A stretch of 21,188 nucleotides of DNA from Larix sibirica (taxonomy: Eukaryota > Streptophyta > Pinopsida > Pinales > Pinaceae): the NCBI GenBank assembly GCA_004151065.3, contig NWUY0300015719.1, forward strand, positions 21,790 to 42,977, written 5' to 3'. The position numbers and the translations under genes are program-made. This document shows, one piece after another, positions 9,526 through 19,954 of this stretch. Numbering within the stretch: position 1 is the stretch's first letter; every line of letters starts with the position of its first letter. The notes beneath the pieces are model-generated. The model was not told where the DNA came from and made no database searches. It was given only the letters and a program-made list of their open reading frames with translations.

Positions 9526-12500
9526 CTAATTTGATTGAAGAAATCGATCAGGGGAAGAACTGACTATAGGAAAAATCGACGGGGATTTACTCGATTGTGT
9601 AGAGTCATTAGAAGAGCACATTGACGACTAGAGAGTGGCAGCAATGGATGCATGCTGATGGAGCATGTCAACAGATCACTGCATGGTTAAAGTTAACACT
9701 TGATTAGTTGTTTTGATAGGACTATGGTTGACAAGCAGCCAGACAACTGAGGATTATGTTGAATGGCATTGTTTTTTGACTAGCATGCCATTAACAGTTA
9801 CTATGGAGCTTGATCAAAAGTAGTTTCTTTGAGGATGTGTCACTGAACCTTAGAAGAAAGACCAAGTGGATGGGTGAAGACCTGATTCGAAGCATCACAT
9901 GAACACCATGTGTATGTGACATCAATAATAACCATTGAACTGTTTGTTTGTCATTTGGAGAGTTGGTGTCAGTTACCTGAGGAAGGTGAAACTGTGAATC
10001 GTTGCTTAATTGACAAGTGGAGAAGTTGAATTGCCAAAACAGTTTCTTGTAGATGGCCCATAAGAAGGTGGATTGTCTGTCAAAGATGGGTTGGCACAAA
10101 AAGATGCAGCTATGGATGAGTTGAGCTTTGCAGTCATGAAGACAAAGAGTGGCCAGGCAAAGCAAGCATTGCTCAGAGAAGTCATGCACACTAGTAGATT
10201 ATTCTAGTAGTGATATCTGAGAAAGATTGAATCTCTGTAGTTGTGGAGACACAGAGAGCGATCAGTTGTTGAAGGTGAGCAGACAGAAGTTGGAAGATTC
10301 TAGAGGCCAAACCTAGTAAACCTGACATAGCTATATTTGATTGCTAGTTAGAACTAGAGATGGAGACTAGTCCACTGGAGAGTTGGTTGATATTTTTGTC
10401 TAATTGTTGAGCCTATGGAATCCATGAAGAAGAAGCCAGGTTGGATATTGGATAATTGGCCAAGGAATTCAATTGAGGGATCACAACTGACAAGGGGAAT
10501 TTTTTGTGGAGAAGAATAGAGCATTGAGGAAGGTATGCTTGGACTCGTTGCTGGAATTGCTAGACATTGTGAACATCACCCTGTGAGTAAAGAAAGCTGC
10601 AGTGAGAATGAGACATTTGCAAATGATAAGCATTTGATAGCCAAGCAAATTCTGAGAAGACTAGGGAGTATCAGGGATTTTGTAAGCACAGCCCTGTGGA
10701 TGTGGAATCCCAAAGATTGTGCAAGGCTAGATGTGTAAACGCTTATTAGTCAGCATATTTTAGACAGAAGAATATATTGGAATTTCTTCCCCAAGAGGAT
10801 TCTCTCAAAAAGCATTGTTATATTGTGTATGAATGTTCTGTGTGTGATTGTCTATCTAGTATTCTGTTAAAAGTTTAACAATGAGAGAAATCTAGGCCAG
10901 AATAATCGCACAAGGCATCTTGTTGGTTTTAGTTGAAATCCGATTTGAGTGCATTTAGGAGATTTTGACTCACCCACTGGATTATGGATCAATATTACTT
11001 TCATGTTTCTTTAATTGAATCTCTCAAGCACGTTTATTTGAAAGTGGAAACCTGTTTGAACTGTTGTACTTGTCATCCTATTTCTTTTTTGAACATTAGC
11101 ATGAATACTTTTGTAGATGCATGACGTGAAGACTATGGTTCTCTTTAATAGCAATTTATATGGATCTTTTTAGCATTTTATATGGATCTTTTAGCATTTT
11201 ATATGGATCTTTTAGCATTTTGTTTGTGCAGGTGAAAAATGTCATCGAAAAGCCGCACAATGATCATTTGCCCTTGATTGAAGCAAGCAGGTGAACTCTC
11301 AGATTTTTCTTAATAGCTTCATTCAGTTCAAAAGTAGCAAAAAATATTTTATGCTTTGTAATAGTAGGTGGGCTACATATGCCTTCCTCTGTAATAATGA
11401 AGTTTGTCTATGTCGGGTTGTACTTAGAGAGCGATAGACTTTTTGATTTACAATTTCCTTTTATTTCCAGTTGTTATTCATTGGCTTCAAACATGCAACT
11501 TACATGACCAGTTCTTTTAACAGGTTGTGTAACATGGATATTCTCTCACATGTTCAGCAAGTAATATGCTTTGCATTCCATGACAGTAGGCTTCTCCTTG
11601 AGACATGTCAAGAAGCTAAGAATCTGCGTAAAATTGTGACATTGTTCTATCTGGATTGAGAATAGTTGGTTTCTATGATATTCCATTTGACAGCTCTCTT
11701 AGCTTTATTTTTTGATGCATTTTTATTTGCTCGTCTTTCTATGTATGGTGGTAAGATGAGCTACCATGGAATAATTAAGTTTTGGAAGGTTTACTATAAC
11801 CTCCACTTTTCTTCATTTCCTTTGGTAACTTCTGTTCAAGAATAGGGTTCGAGCAATTATGCTTGGCTTATAGCTTAAATGTTGTCATATTGCACTTCAT
11901 TTTGGAAAAATATTGCACATAAGGTTTTGGTTCGTGATAAATATTATCCACAACAAGGCAGCAGAATTTTAAAGCTGTTACAACTCAAGCCCAAAGGCAT
12001 AAGGTGATTCTTCCCGTCCCAATTCATGCAGTGAAGGAAAATTCTTTTCAAGGGCATGAATGCTGCCTTAACTTGTTGGTTATAGGTGTTAATTTATATT
12101 CAAATAATACCAGTAATCATACTGGATCTTTGGAGCATTTTATCACCATATCAAAATTAATGTGTAATAATAAGATATAGTTATTTGGGTCAGCAGAAAA
12201 TGAACAAAAAGCATCAGGAGATCCATGATTGCTTAGGAGAACCAGCTATTATTCTTTACACTGAAGCCCTGTTATATTCATTGATGTTAAAGTCCTCTCT
12301 TTGCTCGTGTTCTTTTGGAATTGTTTATACAACATAAATACCTCTCTTTCTAATACTTGTGAATCGTATCATACACACATCATATTATCATCTATAAAGT
12401 AGTTACCCAAAACAAAAGTAGATGTATAAAACATGGATTCATTAATTTCCTTTATGTAGTGTCCTAATTGAACTTGCACTCTTAAAACTCTTTTTGCTGT

Positions 12501-15500
12501 CCAGGTATTTATGGTATGGGGTGCAAGTTAATTAAAGGTATGGGAATCTTCATGTTAGGCTGGAGCTTATGTGGTTGTCAAGCCTTGTTGTTAGTCAAGG
12601 TTCTAATTCTTGGTTTTGGATTTGGTTTGAGTTCAGAATTCTCAATGGGCAATAAATCATTTGTTTCCTTGTATACCAATTTACAATCTCATTGATTGCA
12701 TTTTATGGAAATTTCTATCTTTATTTAACTATATTGATTTCAAAGAAGGCTAAAGGTTCTATGATTTTGACCTTTTCTGATTTTCCAACACCGGAATCTG
12801 GTTAGGCAATCTTCACTGAAATTGCATTTTTGGATCGATGGAATATTTTTTAATGTAGAAATGGATTTAGCGCCCTTGAATAGCCCTTACTGCAGCCAGA
12901 TTGTGTAATGCTAACGTTTGATATCTGCTATTCCATCAATCCAAATGATTCCTCCCAGATTTCAGGTTAAAAGTGTTGGTTTCCCCTCCTGTTATTCCGA
13001 GCGACCAAAAAAACGATTATGTAGCATGGTTAGACTACATTGATAGATTTCTCCATTCTATTTTCCGTTACCTTTGATTAATATGGCTCACAGATATAAT
13101 GAATTGAATGGAGTTATCTGTATGTATTTTTGCTTTCCACAAGGAGGGGGGAGGAATGCTATACCATGCTTCCCCTTACAAAATGATTGGGATGGATTAT
13201 CACCTGCTGTAGCTAGTGTGCTTGATTGATGACTTGGAAACCATGTTCTGTGCCTTGTTTATTTTTCCATTTGTTAATTCTTTCCTACAAGTATAGCAAT
13301 CTCTGGGTCATTTTCCACTTACATTTAAGCAAGGCTCCCCAAGTTTTGATAATTTTGACCAAGACTTAACCAAATTGATTGAGTTCTTGCGAGTTTGATC
13401 AACTTTGACTATTTTGACTAATTTGACATTTTCTTATTTTGACTAATTTGACATTTGTCTATTTTAAGAGTTGTTTTATTTGTCTAGTTTTTCCCTAGGA
13501 GGTATTACCAATCTCGGACATGTTTTCCTTTTATTTGTTGAGTTTTCCCAAAGAGCTATTACAAGTCTTAGACATAATTTTCTTGTACAATATGTTATGT
13601 CAAACTAGAGTTGATCAAAGTATGTGGTTTTTCCCTTTCCCCTTTTTCTGTGTTGACCAGATTTTTAACTAATGAATTTTGCAAAACCAAGTTTTATTCC
13701 TACAAGATCCTGGCCCCTATTGTTTGAAGGGAAGTAGTATTTTTCATTGTCATGATAAGTCCACTCCATTTTGACTAAGCCTCATAAGGGGTCCCTCCAT
13801 CCAGATTGTTTGGGAGGCATAAGGTGTGGTTATAATGATCTTGTTGATATTTCAGGATTGCATGTTTACATCGATCATGTCAATATGTAGTGGTGTGCAA
13901 GTTATGTTTTTTGAATTATATGATGTTATTATTGGATTTTGCAACATCCTGTTTTTGTACATAATGGCATTATATTTGAGGAGGAAGTGCTTTTGGTTAT
14001 ATTTTTCATGGCAGTGTTGTTCCTTGGTACATGCACAATGATGAAGTTAGTTGGAAAGTATGATTTGTTTGCATTTATAAGCTTGAGAACTGACAAACTT
14101 GGAAGATGAAGCATTGTTATATAAATGTGCATTGTTATACAAAAGTTTGTTTTTGGGCATGCTTATTTGTTTGGCGACCATGATTTGGATATGGTTCTAG
14201 GAGCTCATGTGATGTATAAGACTATTGTATTTTTTTCTGCTTGCATTACTTTTGAGAAGCATTAATATCATATTGTAATTGATATATGGCATGGTTGGAT
14301 TTTGGTTTGGAGATGGTGTTGTGTGCCCTCAATGTTGTGTTTGGCTACTTAACCTCTACATGGTTTTGATTTGGCCTTTGGTTATGCTCATTGGTTGTAC
14401 TTAGTTTCATTCATTGTGTAAGTCCTAACTTGATTCTTGGATGGTGGCTGTTGTTGGTATTGGTGTTTGGCATATGTTCCATGGTGATAAGTCTTGATGT
14501 CATTAGTTTTTGCCCAACTTGGGAATAATGGTGGTCTATTGGGAAGTGGGTTTTATGCTTTGATTTTTGGTCGTCATTGGCATCAATTGCCCTTGGGATT
14601 TGGTTGCTTGATATTGGTTTTTGATTGTACCACTTGCTAAACATTGTACTTACAATTTTAATGGGCATTTAACGTTGCATGGCATGGTTGGATTTTGGTT
14701 TGGGGATGGTGTTATATGCCCTCCACATGTTTTTGATTTGGCCCTTGATTATGCTTATTGGTTATACTTAGTTCATTCATTGCAAAAGTTCAAACTTAAG
14801 TCTTGGATGGTGGTGGTTGTTGGTGTTGCCATTTGGCATATGTGCTATGGTGATACGTCTTGATCTCATTAGTTTTAGCCCAACTTGAGAACTATTGGGA
14901 AGTGGGTTTCATGTTTTGATTTTTGGCCATCATTGGCATCAATTGCACTTGGGATTTGGTTGCTTGGTATTGGTTTTTTATTTTACCACTTGTTAAACAC
15001 TGTACTTACAAATGTAATGGGCGTTTAATGTTGCATGACAAGTGGGTGTGCGGGTTTGATCTCAACCACTGATGTAGGTTCTGGGGTTGGTGTTCGCCAA
15101 GGTCTTTTGATGACCTCCCTCTTCTACTATTGCTCATTGTTGCGTTTTTTGTTTTAGTTTTGGGGAGTTGGGAGCTCAACTCTGCACATTATATTATTTC
15201 CTTTCCCTTTTCCATTGTTTATGTTTTGGTTGTAACTGTTTAAGCCCCCCTTGTGGTCTCGCTACTCCTCACCAAGCTTGCTTGTATTCGATTTGCTATT
15301 GGAGGTGGCAGCTTGGGATTGCATCCACATTGTCTTGATTGCATGCCCTTTTGAGGTAGGCACCCATTTTTGAACTTTAATTTGAATTGAGGATTGCGTG
15401 GTTGGTTGTGCTTTTGTTTGGGTCATTGCCATGGTAAGCATTGAAATGTGTTTTTGTCCCCATGAAAATTACGAAATAACATTGCCCCTTAAGGACATTT

Positions 15501-17085
15501 ATAATGATAAGTACCCACATGGAATGGTTTTCCATGTGAATTTTACAAGGGAATTTGGGTCTTTGTGCAGCTGAATTTGGTCCAATTGTATATAAAAGTC
15601 ATATAGACACATATTTGGAAGCTGCATCAACAAGGGTTTCATCAAGTTTATCCCAAAGTCCTAGAATTATTCCGTGTGAACTTTACAAGGGAATTTGGGT
15701 CTTTGTGCAGTTGAATTTGGTACAACTGTATATAAAAGTTATATAGACACAGATTTGGAAACTACATCAACAAGGGTTTCATCAAGTTTATCCCAAAGTT
15801 GGGAGACCCAAAATTAATCACAACCTGCATGTATTTTACAAAAATGAATAACTTTATTGAATATATCTTCCAAAATTGGGCCAAAGTGGTTGCTTCATGG
15901 TTGAATTGTATCCAGCCAAAAATCATCAAATAGTGTTTATTAGAGGCAAATACATTCTACACTTAAATGTGATCATTGTTTGGGAAGACATGCAATGGGC
16001 TAGAAGCCAAGCCTTAGAGGTCCTTTTCATTAAGACATTTGAAAAATCCTATGACAATGTGGAATGGTCATTCACCCTCACCATGTTAAAGGTGCTTTGA
16101 TTTGGTCATGTTATTGTTAATGTAGTGGAAATTTTAATTTTAGAGGCCATAGCATGTCTCTAAACCAAGCAAAATATGAAGAGGGTGATTTTTGGTTTTA
16201 TTAAGCAAGGATTCATGCTAACCCCAACCATCTATGTAATCATCATTGAAGCCCTAGGTTATTTCATTCATAACAAAATAGTGCTAATGGACACATTAGG
16301 GATGACTCATTCCTCACCCTCATTGAAGAGAATCAAACTATGAATAACACTTTGCATTACCTATAAATGAGTCAACTCAACAAATGGAAAAACCCAATGT
16401 TATTTGGAGAGAGAGGGATTTCCCTAGAATAATAAGCTAAGGATGGGCTTTGCTGCACCTTGTCCAAGGGTTCAAATTGCTCATAATTCCCTTTTCCTTC
16501 GAAGCTTTCTTGTGTACATTGTTGGAAGCAACATTTCTTAATAGTGCCAGAAAATTCACAAATGGATATTGAAGCCATTATATTCTCTCACATGAATATT
16601 TAAAATGTGTACTAAAGCAATGGTTATGACATGTGTTTATTATTCTTTGTGATGGAAACCTTCTACTCATTCCTATTCCAAGCTCGAAAAGCTTCTCATG
16701 AATTTTTGTGGGCTAAATCTAGTGCATATGAGGGTTTTTATAGGGTTTAGTTGGACCCTTTGTTGCACTGTTGGGGGAAAGGAGGAATGGGCAATTTGGC
16801 CATCTGAACACAAACCCGATCATTATGTTCCAAATGGGTTATTGGAGGAGTGGAAGAAAAGAGGCCTAGATGAGCATGTTTAGGAACCACATCACTTAAG
16901 GGCCCTTTACAGTTGCAAGATATGGACAAATTTAAACCTATAAGCCTTGTTACCATCTTGGTGCTTGTTAGGTGAAAGGGAACCTTTGTATCTATCTTTG
17001 TTTTGAAATATTGGGTGGACATCAAATACAAGCTAGTTTGGAAAAGTGATTCTCTTAGTTTGTGCTCTTTTCAACGACCATTGTC
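9526..17085 (+). repeat. 7,560-bp direct duplication, copy 2
   Basis: This is the second copy of 1965-9524. It begins immediately after the n at 9525 and ends immediately before the n at 17086, so it behaves as a free-standing contig with gap characters on both sides. All relics of copy 1 recur at plus 7,561. Only this copy is followed by the continuation of the LINE. That fits one locus represented twice: the true sequence would run from the left flank through one copy into 17087 onward. Confidence 0.97.
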
Positions 17086-17086
17086 N
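17086..17086. other. Assembly gap (single N), probably hiding about 235 bp
   Basis: To the left lies LINE segment A (16978-17085), to the right segment B (from 17087). Downstream the same segments recur as A' (17464-17569) and B' (from 17805), but there they are separated by 235 bp of segment C (17570-17804). The n sits exactly where C would be expected, so the gap is probably longer than one base. Confidence 0.8.
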
Positions 17087-17287
17087 TTGGGTTTGGTGAA
17101 AATACTAGAGTTTGAATTGAAAGAATTTTTTCATGAAGTACAAGTCACTTGATGGATATAAATGGCTTCTAGTAGACCCAGTCTTGGACCCAAGCTCAAC
17201 AAAGTAGCAAGAATTAATTCCATTGAGAAAACATGACTTTATTGGTTGAAATCCATTTGCAAATTGTATATACAACCCCAAAATATA

Positions 17288-17374
17288 TGTTTTGTTTGGA
17301 ACTTAATTCACAAAGGTCTGCCCATATGCCTAAAATGTCTAGGTATAATGCAGCTCGAATACCCATTGTGTGGT
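17288..17374 (+). pseudogene. LINE zf-RVT-like domain fragment, first copy
   Basis: One frame reads FVWNLIHKGLPICLKCLGI followed by a short linker and YPLCG. This matches the zinc-binding region at the C-terminus of plant LINE polyproteins (W..lHk.LP....L...gi....C.lCg). The first cysteine of the CPLCG pair is Tyr (TAC) and no following H..C pair is clear, so zinc binding would be lost. It ends at the conserved TGTGGT. It belongs to segment B. Confidence 0.65.
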
Positions 17375-17973
17375 AAGATAAAAAAACTTGTTCTAGTGCT
17401 TTAAAATAATCTATTTTCTTTGGGATGGGCACTCCATACTCCCATCCAATACTCAATTTTCTTGGGAACCTTTGTATCTAAATTTGTTTTGAAATATTGG
17501 GTGGACATCAAATACAAGCTAGTTTGGAAAAGTGACTCTTAGTTTGTGCTCTTTTCAACGACCATTGTCCATGGTGGACCATAGTGGTTATGTAGGAGGG
17601 AAATCCATTGTTTGAGTTTTCACCTAATAAACTATATAAGAAATGCAATCAAGTAACGCGTGACGTCTACGATAGTGATTCCAATATTGGAAAACTTGGG
17701 ATACCTCTAAAACAAAATCTAAGCTTAACACAATATATAGAATTACACTAGATAAGGTTCCAAATTTGGTCCCACCTCATTCCAAATCTTGGATTACTAG
17801 GGCCTTGGGTTTGGTGAAAATACTAGAGTTTGAATTGATGGATATAAATGGCTTCTAGTAGACCTAGTCTTGGACCCAAGCTCAACAAAGTAGCAAGAAT
17901 TAACTCCATTGAGAAAACATGACTTTATTGGTTGAAATCTATTTGGAAATTGTATATACAACCCTAAAATATA

Positions 17974-18060
17974 TGTTTTGTTTGGAACTTAATTGACAAA
18001 GGTTTGCCCATATGCCTAAAATGTCTAGGTATAATGCAACTCGAATACCCATTGTGTGGT
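17974..18060 (+). pseudogene. LINE zf-RVT-like domain fragment, second copy
   Basis: This is the counterpart of 17288-17374 in segment B', with the same length and frame. The reading is FVWNLIDKGLPICLKCLGI then YPLCG. The His of LIHKG is Asp here (GAC), while the Tyr replacing the first Cys is shared with the other copy, so that loss predates the duplication. Confidence 0.65.
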
Positions 18061-18138
18061 GAGATCAAAAAATTGTTCTAGTGCTTTAAAATACTGAATT
18101 TTCTTGGGAATGGGCACTCCATACTCCCATCCAATACT

Positions 18139-18391
18139 ACCTACAAGGTCACCCTATTAGAAAATTCTCTCCCATGGGCTATGGATTTTCACATAGTAAG
18201 GCACTAGATTGGAGTTCATATTTATATCATATTTGAAAAATAAGAAATAGGTGTATATTCAACACAATGCAAATTTATCTATTAAGATAGGTCTCTAATA
18301 TGTGCCCATCTACTTTTGTAGATCCAAGTAAAACATGAAAGGTGAAGATGCAAGTAGCTCACTTTCCATAGCAAATGGACTATTGGACCAA
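18139..18391. other. Unassigned LINE-adjacent sequence
   Basis: This follows the end of the B' similarity. The reading continues for a short distance in a LINE-like style (around KFSPMGYGFSHSKALDW) and then loses coherence. I see no repeat boundary, poly(A) or target-site duplication. Confidence 0.35.
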
Positions 18392-18493
18392 TGTGCCATC
18401 TACCATGAGTATAATCATTGTCAATCTAGGGATTTTCAAATGGTCATTGACACCAACACATAATTGGTTAAGCTATTAGAGAGATTTGTGAGA
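18392..18493 (+). pseudogene. Possible Ty3/gypsy gag zinc-knuckle fragment
   Basis: One frame reads CAIYHEYNHCQSRDF, then eight codons, a TAA, and LVKLLERFVR. Plant Ty3/gypsy Gag proteins carry a C..H...GH....C..L...I..LI..G.L..FV block downstream of the capsid. The spacing here differs by only one residue from the usual form. The stop and the Gly-to-Asn and Cys-to-Asp changes show decay. An upstream ATG lies at 18335. The match is short and made by eye, so chance or another part of the LINE remains possible. Confidence 0.25.
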
Positions 18494-18930
18494 GGAAAAT
18501 GTTCTAGCCCTTAGCAAGAATTTCTAGATTGCTCATTTTGAAAATTTTCCTATTGTTCCTTTGGCCATCTTAAAAAAGAACCCAAGAAGGGAAATGATGG
18601 ATGGAAGCGATCCTAAGCCACAACTAGAGGATGTGGACTTCCACCCGAGGACAAAAACCCTTCTTATGATGTGGGTTTGTGGCTTGCATCATTTTGATCT
18701 AATTGTTAGCTCTAGTTGGGTGCCTTGTTTATTATGTGTTTATTGCTTTCTACCTTGGGTGTTATGGAACTTTATGACTTAAATTTTTGGTGGCCCTACT
18801 TGCCTTGATTTAATTGGATAACTTTTTCCTTTCTTTTATAGCTTGTGGTCAATTTTTTTGTAAATTTCATGTAATATTTTTTGTATATTAATAGAAATAT
18901 GGAGCATTTTATCAACACACAAAAAACCAC
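18494..18930 (+). other. Possible LINE 3' portion and tail, weakly supported
   Basis: A 73-codon frame at 18561-18782 begins charged (KKNPRREMMDGSDPKP) and becomes hydrophobic and Trp-rich. It is followed by T-rich sequence ending near TTTTTGTATATTAATAGAAA and a short A-run at 18921-18926. Plant LINE 3' regions often look like this, but no long poly(A) or target-site duplication is visible. I would not call the frame a gene. Confidence 0.25.
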
Positions 18931-19228
18931 AATTCATACTATGCACCAAAACCAAGAAGGCTTAAGGAGAGTTTGACCAAGTAGACCCCATCAAGAGCAT
19001 GCCCAAATGAATTTTGGTACATTTAAGACCTAAACTTAGGCATTTACAACCAACAATACACAAAATTAGGGGTAAAATGCCTGATACTAATGTAGTGGCC
19101 TAGAAGATGTCCTAAATTGAGAACCCAAAGAGTCTAACAAGCACAAACATGAGACCAAAAGTTGATTCAAAAGGGGGGTAACTCATGTAGGCCTTGACAA
19201 GGAAAGTAATACATCACAAATGGGTTGT
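18931..19228. other. Unassigned stretch left of the LTR candidate
   Basis: About 300 bp without a readable frame. AAAAGGGGGG at 19170-19179 resembles a polypurine tract but is followed by TAACTC instead of TG, so it is not taken as an LTR border. Confidence 0.4.
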
Positions 19229-19942
19229 TGTTAGGAAAAATGGAAGGTCCTCATTGTCATATGTAAATAATTCATGTATGGCAAGTGCACAATAGATACT
19301 CTCGACACCAACATACAAAGGGGTATGTGTATGAAGACTATGAAGTGAGAAACACAATGTACATTATATATTGCTCACATGGCAAGAGTTTTTGTTCATG
19401 AAGTGGAACATGAGTTGATCTAGAATTTAGCCAAAGTTTGATTTAATGATGGAGGTTTGTGCATAACTATTGTTCAACCTTAATGGCTTCTTAAGCATTG
19501 AAGTGCATATGAAAATGGAAGTTATATGATGTGTGGTAGTATTGAATAATTCTCGGAGGACACATAATTTGTGATAATAAAATATTCTCACATTCTAAAG
19601 TTCCAAAAATGCAGGAACTAGTGCACACATACCCATTTTGCTAAGCAACTAGAAGGTGAATAGTAATGTGTAGAAGAAGACCAAACATGACAACAATTTT
19701 GAAGGAAATAATGAGGAACTAAAAAATCAAGAATAACGATAAAGACAAGAAGATGGTAGAAAAAGGTGTAAGCCAAAAGTCAATATTGTATTTACACATA
19801 AGGTACATATATAGTACATTAACTAATAACCACCATGTAATTGGCCACATAACTAAGTATATGCTTACCAAGGATAATGACTATATCCTAAAGTAAACAT
19901 TAAGTGGTCTAGGAGTTAGGATTAGGATCAAAATTGCTAACA
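19229..19942 (-). mobile_element. Candidate copia-type LTR (3' LTR, minus strand)
   Basis: The right edge is well supported. On the minus strand, TTAAGGGGGGAT is followed directly by TGTTAGCAATTTTGATCC, the typical polypurine tract then TG start of a plant Ty1/copia LTR. A plus-strand TGTTAG at 19229 pairs with CTAACA at 19937-19942, giving a 714-bp LTR with 6-bp inverted ends, but this left edge could be chance. A TATATA box on the minus strand (19808-19813) would fit an LTR promoter. The five bases on the two sides differ (GTTGT, ATCCC), so it is not a simple solo LTR. The internal region would lie to the right, but no pol motifs are recognisable there. The 5' LTR would be beyond the window. 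Confidence 0.45.
19808..19813 (-). promoter_or_regulatory. TATA-like box in candidate LTR
   Basis: On the minus strand this reads within TGTACTATATATGTACC, about 130 bp from the proposed LTR start. The position fits an LTR promoter, but TATATA is common in AT-rich DNA. Confidence 0.25.
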
Positions 19943-19954
19943 ATCCCCCCTTAA
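19943..19954 (-). other. Polypurine tract next to candidate LTR
   Basis: On the minus strand this is TTAAGGGGGGAT, immediately upstream of TGTTAG. The polypurine tract primes plus-strand DNA synthesis in LTR elements and abuts the 3' LTR, so its position sets the orientation of the element as minus. Confidence 0.5.

Larger units (their letters stand above)
15501..18138 (+). mobile_element. Degenerate plant L1-type LINE, RT to C-terminal zinc finger (copy 2, with gap)
   Basis: This is the same relic as at 7940-9524 shifted by 7,561, with the RT palm Asp pair at 16301-16306 and the substituted motif A residue at 16035-16037. It continues beyond the n at 17086 into segment B, which carries a zf-RVT-like domain, and then repeats the tail of the element (A', C, B'). 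The order RT, linker and C-terminal zinc-finger region matches plant non-LTR elements, which supports the join of 17085 to 17087 onward. Stops and frameshifts run throughout. The 3' end of the element is not clear and may lie near 18900. Confidence 0.8.
17087..18138 (+). repeat. Partial LINE duplication: B, A', C, B' segments
   Basis: B (17087-17453) and B' (17805-18138) share most of their length from TTGGGTTTGGTGAAAATACT to CCCATCCAATACT. A' (17464-17569) matches A at 16978-17085 and at 9417-9524, with two substitutions and a small deletion. C (17570-17804) is seen once. B' lacks 32 bp present in B (between TTGA at 17117 and TTGA at 17149). Divergence of several percent shows this duplication is real and old, unlike the 7.5-kb pair. 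The expected full order is A-C-B-A'-C-B', with the first C missing at the gap. Confidence 0.9.

Noticed and set aside
19170-19179. AAAAGGGGGG as a second polypurine tract
   Set aside because: It is followed by TAACTC and not TG, and no repeat border is visible nearby.
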